Below, piece after piece: positions 8,269 through 17,193 of a stretch of DNA of 64,000 nucleotides. Made by a program: the position numbers and the translations under genes. This stretch comes from Janthinobacterium sp. PC23-8. Its GTDB lineage: Bacteria > Pseudomonadota > Gammaproteobacteria > Burkholderiales > Burkholderiaceae_D. Below the pieces are notes generated by a model, which saw only the letters and a program-made list of their open reading frames with translations, did not search any database and was not told the DNA's origin. Position 1 is the stretch's first letter. Each line of letters starts with the position of its first letter. Location: positions 361,672-425,671 of the forward strand of contig NZ_NJGY01000004.1 in NCBI RefSeq assembly GCF_002250505.1, in the 5' to 3' direction.

Positions 8269-9366
8269 TTACTTGCCGGAAACCTTTCCAGCCACACCCT
8301 CGACAAAATAATCCATCTTCGACAAGGCCGCATCGTCCAGCACGCCCTTTTCCAGGCGTACTTTGCCGCTGTTGTCCTTGATCGGCGCGGTGAACGCATT
8401 GAGCTTGCCGTCCACCATGTCTTTTTCACGCGCGGCGACGAACTGCTTCACGTCGGCCGGCACGCTGTTGTTGATGCCTTCGAGCTTGACCATGCCGTCC
8501 TTGATGCCGCCCCAGGTGCTGCTGGTCTTCCAGGTACCGTCCAGCACAGCTTGCGCCTGTTTGGTGTAATACGCGCCCCAGTGGTGGGTCACGGCCGCCA
8601 GCTGCGCTTTCGGACCGTATTTTTTCATGTCCGAATGGTAGGCGATCGCATACTTGCCCTTCTCTTCGGCGGCCTGCACCACGGCGGTCGAATCCGTGTG
8701 ATGCGTGATCACGTCGGCGCCCTGGCCGATCAGGGTGATGGCCGCGTCGCGCTCCTTGCCCGGATCGAACCAGCTGTTGACCCACACCACCTTGACTTCG
8801 GCTTTCGGATCGACGCTGCGCATGCCGAGCGTAAAGGCATTGACGCCCTGCAATACTTCCGGAATCGGGAAGGCCGCCACATAGCCCGCCACATGGGTCT
8901 TGCTCATCTTGGCCGCCAGCACGCCGGCCAGGTAGCGGCCTTCATAGAAGCGCGCATTGGTGTTGGCCACGTTGACGGCCGTCTTGTAGCCGGTCAGGTG
9001 GATGAATTTTACGTTCGGAAACTGCTTGGCCACTTTCAGGGTCGGATTCATGTAGCCGAACGAGGTGGTGATCACCAGCTTGCTGCCGGTTTGCGCCAGG
9101 TCGCGGATCACCCGTTCCGCATCGGCGCTTTCGGGCACGTTTTCCACATACCGGGTGGTGATCTTGCTGCCCAGCGCCTTTTCCATTTCCTTGCGGGCGA
9201 TATCGTGCTGGGTGGTCCAGCCGGCGTCGCCGATGGGGCTGATATACACGAAGCCGACATTGAGCGGCGCCGTTGCGGCGGGAGCGGCGGCGGCCATGGC
9301 CACGACCGGCATCAGGACAGCGCCGTACACAGCGGCACGCAGCATTTTCTTGGACATGATGGACAT
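8269..9366 (-). CDS. BMP-family nucleoside-binding lipoprotein/periplasmic protein of ABC importer
   Basis: The 365-aa product has a signal peptide (VYGAVLMPVVAMAAAAPA) and no lipobox Cys, so it is likely a soluble periplasmic binding protein. The BMP/PnrA signature is clear: NVGFVYISPIGDAGWTTQHD, RYVENVPES, KLVITTSFGYMNP, FIHLTGYKTA, ARFYEGRYLAGVLAAKM, and DVITHHTDSTAV. This family binds purine nucleosides. It is the last gene of a four-gene operon (ATPase, two permeases, binding protein) and starts 21 bp after the second permease. Confidence 0.92.
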   Translation of the reverse strand: MSIMSKKMLRAAVYGAVLMPVVAMAAAAPAATAPLNVGFVYISPIGDAGWTTQHDIARKEMEKALGSKITTRYVENVPESADAERVIRDLAQTGSKLVITTSFGYMNPTLKVAKQFPNVKFIHLTGYKTAVNVANTNARFYEGRYLAGVLAAKMSKTHVAGYVAAFPIPEVLQGVNAFTLGMRSVDPKAEVKVVWVNSWFDPGKERDAAITLIGQGADVITHHTDSTAVVQAAEEKGKYAIAYHSDMKKYGPKAQLAAVTHHWGAYYTKQAQAVLDGTWKTSSTWGGIKDGMVKLEGINNSVPADVKQFVAAREKDMVDGKLNAFTAPIKDNSGKVRLEKGVLDDAALSKMDYFVEGVAGKVSGK

Positions 9367-9387
9367 GAGTTTCCTTGTGGTGAGTGA

Positions 9388-10317
9388 TTAATGACCTGGA
9401 TTGAAGTTTTTGCCCAGCGAGGCCGGCATATTGAGCTTGATATAGTTGGCGTTGCTGGAAATGAGCACCAGCACCACGATCGCCGCCAGGTAAGGCAGCA
9501 TCGACAGCAGTTGCGACGCCACCGGCACGCCGATGGCCTGCGCATGGAAGGTCAAAATCGTGATGCCGCCAAACAGATAGGCGCCGCCGACCACGCGCGC
9601 CGGGCGCCAGGTGGCAAAGGTGGTCAGCGCCAGCGCGATCCAGCCGCGCCCGGCTACCATGCCCTCGACCCACAAAGGCGTGTAGACCAGCGACAGGAAG
9701 GCGCCGGCCAGGCCGCAGCAGGCGCCGCCGAACAGCACGGCGGCCAGGCGAATGCGGCGTACCCGATAGCCGAGCGCATGCGCCGACGCTGGCGACTCGC
9801 CCACCGCGCGCAGCACCAGGCCGGCGCGCGTACGGTACAAAAACCAGGCAATCGCCGCGCACAGCAGCAGCGACAGGTACACCATCGGATGCTGGCGAAA
9901 CAGGGCCGGCCCGACGAAGGCAATATCTTCCAGCCAGGGTATGCCGAAGCGGCCGTTCTGCAGGCTGTGGGAGACATAATTCAAGCCGATATAGGTCGAG
10001 GCGCCGGCGCCGAACAGCGACAGCGCCAGCCCGGTCGCATACTGGTTGGTGCCGAGCCAGACGGTCAGCCAGGCAAAAAAGCCCGACAACACCATGCTGG
10101 CCGCCGCACCGGCCAGGAAACCCAACGTGACGCTGCCGGTATTGACGGCCACGGCAAAGCCGGTAATGGCCGACACCAGCATCATGCCTTCGGCGCCCAG
10201 GTTGACCACGCCCGCTTTTTCATTGACCAGCAAACCGAGCGCGGCCAGCATCAGCGGCGTGCCGGCATTGATGCTGGCGGCGATCAGGGGCGCCAGCGTG
10301 AGAGCCAGGTTGTCCAT
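9388..10317 (-). CDS. ABC transporter permease (nucleoside, NupQ-like)
   Basis: The 309-aa integral membrane protein has about nine helices and the BPD_transp_2 pattern GLLVNEKAGVVNLGAEGMML near residues 28-47. Its start ATG overlaps the stop of the upstream permease by one base (TAATG). With its neighbours it forms the transmembrane dimer of a BMP-type nucleoside importer. Confidence 0.9.
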   Translation of the reverse strand: MDNLALTLAPLIAASINAGTPLMLAALGLLVNEKAGVVNLGAEGMMLVSAITGFAVAVNTGSVTLGFLAGAAASMVLSGFFAWLTVWLGTNQYATGLALSLFGAGASTYIGLNYVSHSLQNGRFGIPWLEDIAFVGPALFRQHPMVYLSLLLCAAIAWFLYRTRAGLVLRAVGESPASAHALGYRVRRIRLAAVLFGGACCGLAGAFLSLVYTPLWVEGMVAGRGWIALALTTFATWRPARVVGGAYLFGGITILTFHAQAIGVPVASQLLSMLPYLAAIVVLVLISSNANYIKLNMPASLGKNFNPGH

Positions 10318-11393
10318 TATTTTCTCCAGCGCAGTTGGTATTGAATCAGCACGTCACAGGCCAGCAAGGCGAACAGCAAGATGCCCTGGAATACGCCGGT
10401 AATCGCACTGGGCAGGCCCAGGCGCGACTGCGCCAGTTCGCCGCCGATATAGAACAGCGCCATGACGAAGCTGGAAAAGAGTACGCCCACCGGATGCAGG
10501 CGGCCGACAAAAGCGACGATAATGGCGGCAAAGCCATAGCCTGGCGAGACCGTGGGCGTGAGCTGCCCCATCGGCCCCAGCACTTCACACACGCCGGCAA
10601 GGCCGGACAGCGCGCCGCAGATCAGCATCGACGACCACAGCGCCTTGCGCGAGGAAAAGCCCGCATAGCGCGCCGCAGCCGGCGCCATGCCGCCCACCCG
10701 CAGGCGGAAACCGGAAATACTTTTCGACAAAAACAGCCAGCCGCCCAGCGAGGCCAGCAAGGCGAACACGATGCCGATATGCAGGCGCGTGTCCGCCAGC
10801 ACCATCGGCAGCAGCAAGGTGTCCGACAGCAGTTTCGATTGCGGAAAATTGAAGCCATCGGGGTCGCGCAGCACGCCATACACCAGATAGCTGAGCAGCA
10901 ATTGCGCGATATACACCAGCATCAGGGACACCAGGATTTCGCTGGCGTTAAAACGGTCGCGCAGCCAGGCCGTCAGCGCCGCCCACGCCATGCCGCCGGC
11001 CATGCCCGCCAGCAGCGACACGGCAATCATCCATGCGCCGTGGGCGACATCGCCGGTGTCCAGATACAGCGCAGCGGCGCCGCCGCAGATGGCGCCCAGG
11101 GTCAGCTGGCCTTCGGCGCCGATATTGTAGACATTGGCGCGAAAGCACATGGCCAGGCCGACGGCGATCAGCAGCAGCGGCGCGACCTTGATGCCCAGCT
11201 CCGACCAGCCATGCAGGTCGCGCAGCGGTTCGACAAAGAACACGGCCAGGCCCGCCAGCGGGTCTTGCCCGAGGGCCAGGAACAGCAGCGCGCCGCACAG
11301 CACCGTCAGCAGCACCGCCAGCACCGGCGAGAGCCACGACATCAGCCGCGACGGCGCCGGGCGCGCTTCCAGCCAGGGTATGAACTTAGGCAT
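10317..11393 (-). CDS. ABC transporter permease (nucleoside, NupP-like)
   Basis: The 358-aa permease of the BPD_transp_2 family starts MPKFIPWLEARPAP. It contains the signature CFRANVYNIGAEGQLTLGAI near residue 85 and about ten helices. It overlaps the end of the ATPase gene by 8 bp and is coupled to the next permease. It is the partner of the 9388-10317 permease. Confidence 0.9.
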   Translation of the reverse strand: MPKFIPWLEARPAPSRLMSWLSPVLAVLLTVLCGALLFLALGQDPLAGLAVFFVEPLRDLHGWSELGIKVAPLLLIAVGLAMCFRANVYNIGAEGQLTLGAICGGAAALYLDTGDVAHGAWMIAVSLLAGMAGGMAWAALTAWLRDRFNASEILVSLMLVYIAQLLLSYLVYGVLRDPDGFNFPQSKLLSDTLLLPMVLADTRLHIGIVFALLASLGGWLFLSKSISGFRLRVGGMAPAAARYAGFSSRKALWSSMLICGALSGLAGVCEVLGPMGQLTPTVSPGYGFAAIIVAFVGRLHPVGVLFSSFVMALFYIGGELAQSRLGLPSAITGVFQGILLFALLACDVLIQYQLRWRK

Positions 11394-12906
11394 GTGCCGC
11401 CTCCTGCGCCTGCGGCCACAAGCCGCTCATCCATTCCCCTACCAGGGTCACGCTGGCATCCTTGACGGCCAGCGAAGGCGACAGTCTGCCTTTTGCCATC
11501 ACCAATAAACGGTCACTGATTTCAAACAATTCTTCGAGCTCCTCGGACACCACCAATAAAGCGCAGCCGGCGTCGCGCAGCGCCAGCAACTCGGCGCGGA
11601 TCTGCGCCGCCGCGCCCACGTCCACGCCCCAGGTCGGCTGCGCCACCACCAGCACCGTCGGCTGGCGCATGACTTCGCGTCCGACGATATATTTCTGCAA
11701 GTTGCCGCCCGACAGGCTGCGCGCCAGCGCCTGCGGCCCGCCCGCCTTCACCTGGAAGCGGGCAATGATGTCGGCTGCGCGTTGCACCATGGCGTGGCGG
11801 CGCAGGAAACCGTGGCGGATGGTGGCCGGGGTCTGCAGGCTCAACAAAATATTGTCGGCCAGCGACATATCGGGCACGGCCCCGCGCCCCAGCCGCTCTT
11901 CCGGCACAAAGCCGAAACCGAGCGCACGGCGCCGGCCCGGCGGCAAGCGCCCGGCCGCCACATCACAGAGTGCGATGGCGGCGGGCAGCGCGCGCAGGTC
12001 CTCGCCCGATAGCGCCGCCAATAACTCCTGCTGGCCATTGCCGGACACGCCGGCGATGCCGACGATCTCGCCGGCGCGCACGTCGAAACAGATATCGCGC
12101 AGTTCGGTGGCGAACGGATGGCTTTTCGGCAAATTCAAATGTTTCACGCTCAGCTTGGCCGCGCCCGGCGTGCGCGCCTGGCGCGTGACGGCCGGCGGCT
12201 CGGCGCCTATCATCATGCGCGACAGGCTGGCCGAGGTCTCCTGCGACGGATCGCACACGCCGACGTTCTTGCCGGCGCGCACCACCGTGCAGGTATGGCA
12301 CAGCGCGCGGATTTCATCGAGTTTATGGCTGATATACAGGATGCTGCAGCCCTGCGCGGCCAGCAGGCGCAAGGTGTCGAACAGTTTTTCGACGGCGGCG
12401 GGCGTGAGCACCGAGGTCGGCTCGTCGAGGATCAAGAGCTGCGGCCTGGCCAGCAGCGCGCGCACGATTTCCACGCGCTGGCATTCGCCGACCGACAAGG
12501 TGTGCACGTGGCGCTGTGGTTCCAGTTCCAGGCCATAGGCGCGCGCCGTTTCCTCGATGCGCTGCGCCAGCTCCAGCAAGTTAGTGTCCGCGGGCAAGCC
12601 GAGCGCGATATTTTCCGTGACCGTGAGCGTATCGAACAGCGAAAAATGCTGGAACACCATGGCGATGCCCAGGGCGCGCGCGGCCGACGGGTTGGCGATC
12701 TCGACCTCGCGGCCATTCCACACCACCTGGCCGCCGTCGGGCTTGACGGCGCCGTAAATGATTTTCATCAGGGTCGATTTGCCGGCGCCGTTTTCGCCCA
12801 GCACGGCGTGGATCTGGCCAGGCTCGACGGTGAGGTGGATGCCGTCGTTGGCCACCACGGACGGGTAGCGTTTGCTGATATTGATGAGTTCCAAACGTGC
12901 CGTCAT
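11386..12906 (-). CDS. ABC transporter ATP-binding protein with two ABC domains (nucleoside importer)
   Basis: The start at 12906 (MTARLELINISKRY; 506 aa) is chosen because family members begin just before the first ABC domain; the frame runs open to 13104 without recognisable protein. Domain 1 (about 5-235) has Walker A GENGAGKST, the Q-loop MVFQHFSLF, signature LSVGECQR and Walker B LLILDEPT. Domain 2 (about 260-495) has a Walker A lacking Lys (GVSGNGQQELL), signature LSGGNLQK, and VLVVAQPTWGVD in place of a canonical Walker B. One functional and one degenerate site is the normal pattern for this sugar/nucleoside ABC class. First gene of the operon. Confidence 0.92.
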   Translation of the reverse strand: MTARLELINISKRYPSVVANDGIHLTVEPGQIHAVLGENGAGKSTLMKIIYGAVKPDGGQVVWNGREVEIANPSAARALGIAMVFQHFSLFDTLTVTENIALGLPADTNLLELAQRIEETARAYGLELEPQRHVHTLSVGECQRVEIVRALLARPQLLILDEPTSVLTPAAVEKLFDTLRLLAAQGCSILYISHKLDEIRALCHTCTVVRAGKNVGVCDPSQETSASLSRMMIGAEPPAVTRQARTPGAAKLSVKHLNLPKSHPFATELRDICFDVRAGEIVGIAGVSGNGQQELLAALSGEDLRALPAAIALCDVAAGRLPPGRRRALGFGFVPEERLGRGAVPDMSLADNILLSLQTPATIRHGFLRRHAMVQRAADIIARFQVKAGGPQALARSLSGGNLQKYIVGREVMRQPTVLVVAQPTWGVDVGAAAQIRAELLALRDAGCALLVVSEELEELFEISDRLLVMAKGRLSPSLAVKDASVTLVGEWMSGLWPQAQEAAHA

Positions 12907-13324
12907 CGGTATTTTCTGCCTGCAACAGGCACTTGCATGGGTTGATCGGGAATAGCAGCCTGGCTGGTCGCTTGCTGCGCTATTGCATCTATCGTATCGG
13001 CATCCGCGCGACAGGGGGGGAGAGGTTTGCGGGGTGCACTTGACGTTTCCACAAAAAAACAACACCGCTGCGCGGTTTTGAAAAAATATTGCCCCCTGCG
13101 CCATAGCCTGTGGCCCCGGAGCGTGCCGATAATGCGATCATTATATTCAAGAAATGATAGTGAGTATGCAAATAATGCATATCGCCAGCGCTGTTGCATC
13201 TCGCATCATGGTCTGAACAGAGCACATATGGCAGGCATTGCGCCGCATCGTGCTCCGTACCGGCACCGCCATCAAGACCCGAAAAATAACAACCTTTTTT
13301 TAACATCGCTACCAGGAGTTCAAA
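12907..13324. other. divergent promoter region between nucleoside ABC operon and Tsx-like porin
   Basis: This 418-bp gap separates two divergent nucleoside-uptake transcription units, so shared regulation is plausible. It contains an imperfect dyad ATCATT..AATGAT at 13137-13158 and an AT-rich segment around 13140-13185. No protein gene or riboswitch fold is recognised. Confidence 0.35.
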
Positions 13325-14194
13325 TTGCCTAAATTCACCTCGTCTCTGTTGCCATGCCTGTGCCTCGCCACCGCCTTCGGCCTGGCCACCACCGCGCAAG
13401 CGGCCGACTGGAGCGACACCGCGCTGAGCTGGCGTGCCGGCAATGACTATCGCGAGCCCTTCAATCCCGATGACATCAAGAAGAACATCTTCGCCATCAC
13501 CCACGCCAGCGGCTACAAGTACGGCAGCAACTTCGTCAACCTCGACTTCCTGATGTCCGACAGCAAGGACCCTGGCGCCTTGGGCAAGACCTCGGGCGCG
13601 CAGGAAGCCTACTTGGTCTACCGCAACACCATCGATATCGGCAAGGTGCGCGGCAGCGACATCAAGTTCGGCCCGGTGCGCGGCGTCGGCGTCACCTTGG
13701 GTTTCGATGTCAACACCAAGAACGACGTCGGCTACAACTCGCGCAAGCGCATGCTGGTGGCCGGCCCGACCCTGATGTGGGACGTGCCCGGCTTCTTCAA
13801 CACCAGCCTGCTGCTGCTGCGCGAAAGCAATGCCCCCAGCGGCGCGTTCCCGCCGATCTCGCAAGTCACCGGCCGCTACACCTATAAAACCCACGCCATG
13901 CTGACCGGCGCCTGGGGTATTCCGCTGTCGCCGCTGTTTGCGTTCGAAGGTTTTTTCAACCTGATCGATGCCAAGGGCAAGGATGAAGTGGGCCGCGACA
14001 CGGCGGTGGAAACGAATGTCGACATGCAGCTGATGTTCGACGTGGGCGCGGCCATGGGCAGCGCCAAAAACACCTTCCGCGTCGGCCTGGAATACCAGTA
14101 CTGGAAAAACAAGTTCGGCAACTCGGCCGCCACCACCGGCAACAAAGGCCAGACGGCAAAAACGCCGATGGTGCGCGCCGAATACCATTTCTGA
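13325..14194 (+). CDS. Tsx/OmpK-like outer-membrane nucleoside channel
   Basis: The 289-aa product starts at TTG (13325), placed 9 bp after a CAGGAG ribosome-binding site; the next in-frame ATG would remove the signal peptide. The signal peptide ends TAQAAD. The mature protein begins DWSDTALSWRAGNDYREPF and continues NIFAITHASGYKYGSNFVNLDFL, which is characteristic of the nucleoside-specific channel family. The chain alternates like a beta barrel and ends in a C-terminal Phe (RAEYHF), the outer-membrane insertion signal. Its position opposite the BMP ABC operon supports a nucleoside route across the outer membrane. Confidence 0.85.
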   Translation: MPKFTSSLLPCLCLATAFGLATTAQAADWSDTALSWRAGNDYREPFNPDDIKKNIFAITHASGYKYGSNFVNLDFLMSDSKDPGALGKTSGAQEAYLVYRNTIDIGKVRGSDIKFGPVRGVGVTLGFDVNTKNDVGYNSRKRMLVAGPTLMWDVPGFFNTSLLLLRESNAPSGAFPPISQVTGRYTYKTHAMLTGAWGIPLSPLFAFEGFFNLIDAKGKDEVGRDTAVETNVDMQLMFDVGAAMGSAKNTFRVGLEYQYWKNKFGNSAATTGNKGQTAKTPMVRAEYHF

Positions 14195-14272
14195 GGTCGA
14201 TTGCCGTAAATCAATATCCACGATCGCAGCTGATGCCAGTATGGAACTTTCCAGCTGGCAAAGAAGGCGATC

Positions 14273-16096
14273 GTGGAACAGCTCCTGCCGTATTACGAAC
14301 GCGAACTGGGCTTGTTCCGCCAGTACACGCGTGAATTTTCCAGCCGTTTTCCGCGTGCCGCCGGCCGCCTGCTGATCGCCGGCGACGCGTGCGAAGACCC
14401 GCATGTCGAGCGCCTGGTGCAGTCATTTGCGCTGCTGACGGCGCGCATCGCCAAGCGCCTCGACGACGACTATCCGCAGTTCACCGAATCGCTGTTCGAG
14501 GCGCTGTACCCGCATTACTTGCGTCCGTTTCCCTCGTGCTCGATCGCGCGCATCGCCGGCAAAGTCGCCGGTGACCAGCTCGCCACCATCGCGCGCGGCA
14601 CCGTGCTGCGCTCGCCGCCGGTGCAGGGCGTGGCCTGCAAATTTAGCACCAGCTTTGACGTGACCATCGCGCCGCTGGCCATCACCGAGCTGCGCTTTGC
14701 GCCGATTATCGACGCCCCGCCCGGCTTGCCGCTGCAAGACGGCGCCAGCGCCCTGCTCAGCATCAAGTTTGCCAGCACCAGCGAGCAGTTTGATTTGCGG
14801 CACCCGGGCCTGCAGCAACTGCGCCTGTTTGCCGATGGCGAGGCGTCCTTGCGCGCGGCCCTGCTCGACGCGCTGTTCCTGCGCGGCGCCGGCGCCTATG
14901 TGGCGCTGGACGCGCACGGCCCCTGGCTGGCCGTCGATGGCGCGCTCTTGCAGCCGGCCGGTTACACCGACGACGAAGCCTTGATCCCGTGTTCGCCCCG
15001 TTCGCATCCGGCGCAGCGCCTGCTGACCGAGTATTTTGCGTTTCCCGACAAATTCCATTTTGTCGATATCGCCTGGCCGCGCCTGGCGGCGTTAATGCCC
15101 AAAGATACGCGCCAGTTCACCTTGCACCTGCCGCTCAAACACCTGCGCAGCGACAGCCATGCGGCGCGCCTGCTGGCAGGTGTGAGCACCAGCAATTTGC
15201 TGCTGGGCTGCACCCCGGTGGTCAATCTGTTCGCCAGGCCGGGCGTGCCGATCCGCCTTACGCATACCGAAGCCGATTGCGCGCTGCTGGCCGACGCCAC
15301 CCATGCCGGCGCCTACGATATCTACAGCATCGACCGTGTCACCATGCTGCGCAAGGACCAGGCAGGCGAGCGGCTGACCTCCTTCCTGCCGCTGTATGAC
15401 GCGCGCGCAAACGACCTGGGCCACTACTGGCTGGCGCGCCGCGACGAAGCGGTGGCGGCCGTCAGTCCCGGCCATGAAGTGCGCCTGACCCTGATCGATC
15501 CGCAGTTTTCGGCCGAGTCGACCGCGGTTGCCACCGTTTCGACCGAGCTGCTGTGCAGCAACCGCGACCTGCCCAGCCGCCTGTCCTGCGGCTTGCCCGG
15601 CGGCGACCTGCAGGCTGAAAATGTACCCGACGGCATGCCGATCCACCTGCTGCGCAAACCCACCGCCAGCCACCGTTTCGACACCGGCAACAATGCGCAC
15701 TGGCGCCTGATCGCGCATCTGTCGCTCAATTATTCGGCGCTGACGCAGGCGGGCCTGGCGCAGTTCCAGAAAATGCTCAGCCTGTATGACCTGCCGCGCA
15801 GCCCGGGCACGCAGCGCCTGATCGAGGGCATCACCAGCCTGGAACACGGCAGCACGCGCGACTGGATAGACACGGTGCCCTTCCCCACGTTGATGCCAGG
15901 GGTGGCGATACGCGTGGGGATCGATGAGCAGGCCTTTGTCGGCAACAGCCTGCACGTGTTCGCCCAGGTCATCCAGCGCTATTTCGCCATGAACAGCCAG
16001 CTCAACTGCTTCAGCCGCCTGTCGCTGGTGTCGCAGCGCAGCGGCGAGGAACTCGTACAATGCCCAGCCCGCTACGCCGACAGCACGCCAGCGTGA
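14273..16096 (+). CDS. tssF: type VI secretion baseplate subunit TssF
   Basis: The 607-aa protein starts at GTG (14273) with the hallmark N-terminus LLPYYERELGLFRQYTREFS. It continues with GRLLIAGDACEDPHVERLVQ, DDDYPQFTESLFEALYPHYL, and the C-terminal block SLNYSALTQAGLAQFQKML, all typical of TssF (VasA). TssF forms the baseplate wedge with TssG, TssE and TssK. The 3' end overlaps tssG by 37 bp. No other structural tss genes except vgrG are in this window, so this is a detached fragment of, or an addition to, a T6SS cluster elsewhere. Confidence 0.92.
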   Translation: MEQLLPYYERELGLFRQYTREFSSRFPRAAGRLLIAGDACEDPHVERLVQSFALLTARIAKRLDDDYPQFTESLFEALYPHYLRPFPSCSIARIAGKVAGDQLATIARGTVLRSPPVQGVACKFSTSFDVTIAPLAITELRFAPIIDAPPGLPLQDGASALLSIKFASTSEQFDLRHPGLQQLRLFADGEASLRAALLDALFLRGAGAYVALDAHGPWLAVDGALLQPAGYTDDEALIPCSPRSHPAQRLLTEYFAFPDKFHFVDIAWPRLAALMPKDTRQFTLHLPLKHLRSDSHAARLLAGVSTSNLLLGCTPVVNLFARPGVPIRLTHTEADCALLADATHAGAYDIYSIDRVTMLRKDQAGERLTSFLPLYDARANDLGHYWLARRDEAVAAVSPGHEVRLTLIDPQFSAESTAVATVSTELLCSNRDLPSRLSCGLPGGDLQAENVPDGMPIHLLRKPTASHRFDTGNNAHWRLIAHLSLNYSALTQAGLAQFQKMLSLYDLPRSPGTQRLIEGITSLEHGSTRDWIDTVPFPTLMPGVAIRVGIDEQAFVGNSLHVFAQVIQRYFAMNSQLNCFSRLSLVSQRSGEELVQCPARYADSTPA

Positions 16097-17109
16097 TCGC
16101 CCAATTGCTGGACGCGCCGCAGCGCTTCGCATGCTGCCAGGCGCTGCGCCTGCTGCTGGGCTGGCTGCAGGCGCACGGCGTGCCACCAGGCGATGCGCTG
16201 GCCAGGCTGATCCGCTTCGACAACAGCGTGTCGATGGCGTTTCCGGCGGGCCAGATCGAATCGTTGTCGGCTGAATCGTTGTCGGCCGCCGGCCTGCATG
16301 ACGCGCAGGAACTGCTGCAAGCGTTGTTGTCGAGTAATCCACCGCAACTTCACCTGACGCCCACCTTCATGGGCTTCCTCGGCGTCCACGGCAGCCTGCC
16401 CAGCCACTATTCGGAACGTATCGCCGGCGAAGCCGACGCTGGTGCGCGCGCCTTTCTCGACCTCTTCTCCAGCCGCGCCGTGACCCTGTTTTACCAGGCC
16501 TGGGAGAAATACCGTATCGAACACGCCCCCGTGGGCACCACCTTGCTGCCCTGCCTGCTGGCGCTGGCCGGCACGTCGCACGAAGCGATCGGCGTGCCGG
16601 CCGACCTGATCGGCCTGTATAGCGGCCTGCTGCAGCAAAGCAATGTCTCGTCGCTGGTGATGGCGCGCATCCTGACCGAGCACTTCGGCGTGCCCATCCA
16701 TATCACTGAAAACACGGGCGGCATGGAAGCGCTGGCGCCGCGCGAACAGACCGCGCTGGGCGGCAAGCATGCGGTGCTGAACCAGCACGCCATGCTGGGC
16801 GAACGCAGCTATCGGCCCGACCTGGCCGTGCGCGTGCGCATCGGTCCCCTGAGCGCCGCGCGGCACGCCAGCTTCCTGCCGGGCGGCGCCGCCAGCGCGC
16901 AGCTGCAAGCCATGCTGAGGCTGTTCGGCCAGCCACTCTTGCGCTACGACATCACGCTGGTGCTGCGCGCCAGCGACGTGCATGGCGTGACCCTCGGTGA
17001 TGCGCAGGCGGGCCTGGGCTGCGACAGCTTTCTCGGCCATTGCGAGCCGGGCGAGGATCGCGACGACATGCGCTACAGCATGCACCTGATGGACAGCTTC
17101 GATGCATGA
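16060..17109 (+). CDS. tssG: type VI secretion baseplate subunit TssG
   Basis: The 349-aa protein starts inside the end of tssF. It shows TssG features: RFACCQALRLLLGWLQAHG, IRFDNSVSMAFPAGQIESL, PPQLHLTPTFMGFLGVHGSLPSHYSE split across residues about 85-110, and the FLDLFSSRAVTLFYQAWEKY block. TssG pairs with TssF in a 2:1 wedge. Tight overlap implies coupled translation. Confidence 0.92.
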   Translation: MPSPLRRQHASVIAQLLDAPQRFACCQALRLLLGWLQAHGVPPGDALARLIRFDNSVSMAFPAGQIESLSAESLSAAGLHDAQELLQALLSSNPPQLHLTPTFMGFLGVHGSLPSHYSERIAGEADAGARAFLDLFSSRAVTLFYQAWEKYRIEHAPVGTTLLPCLLALAGTSHEAIGVPADLIGLYSGLLQQSNVSSLVMARILTEHFGVPIHITENTGGMEALAPREQTALGGKHAVLNQHAMLGERSYRPDLAVRVRIGPLSAARHASFLPGGAASAQLQAMLRLFGQPLLRYDITLVLRASDVHGVTLGDAQAGLGCDSFLGHCEPGEDRDDMRYSMHLMDSFDA

Positions 17110-17193
17110 CGCTTGCGTCCGCTCAAAACGGCTGTGTTCGCCATTGCTAAAGTCGGCGCTCCGGCCATCCCAACCGCATATCAGGAGGCAAGC

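Noticed and set aside
12907..13104. Longer N-terminus for the nucleoside ABC ATPase
   Set aside because: Family members start just before the first ABC domain; the extension is unrelated and Cys/Ser-rich.
12907..13324. Purine riboswitch upstream of the nucleoside operon
   Set aside because: No conserved aptamer core could be recognised by eye; a covariance search would be needed.
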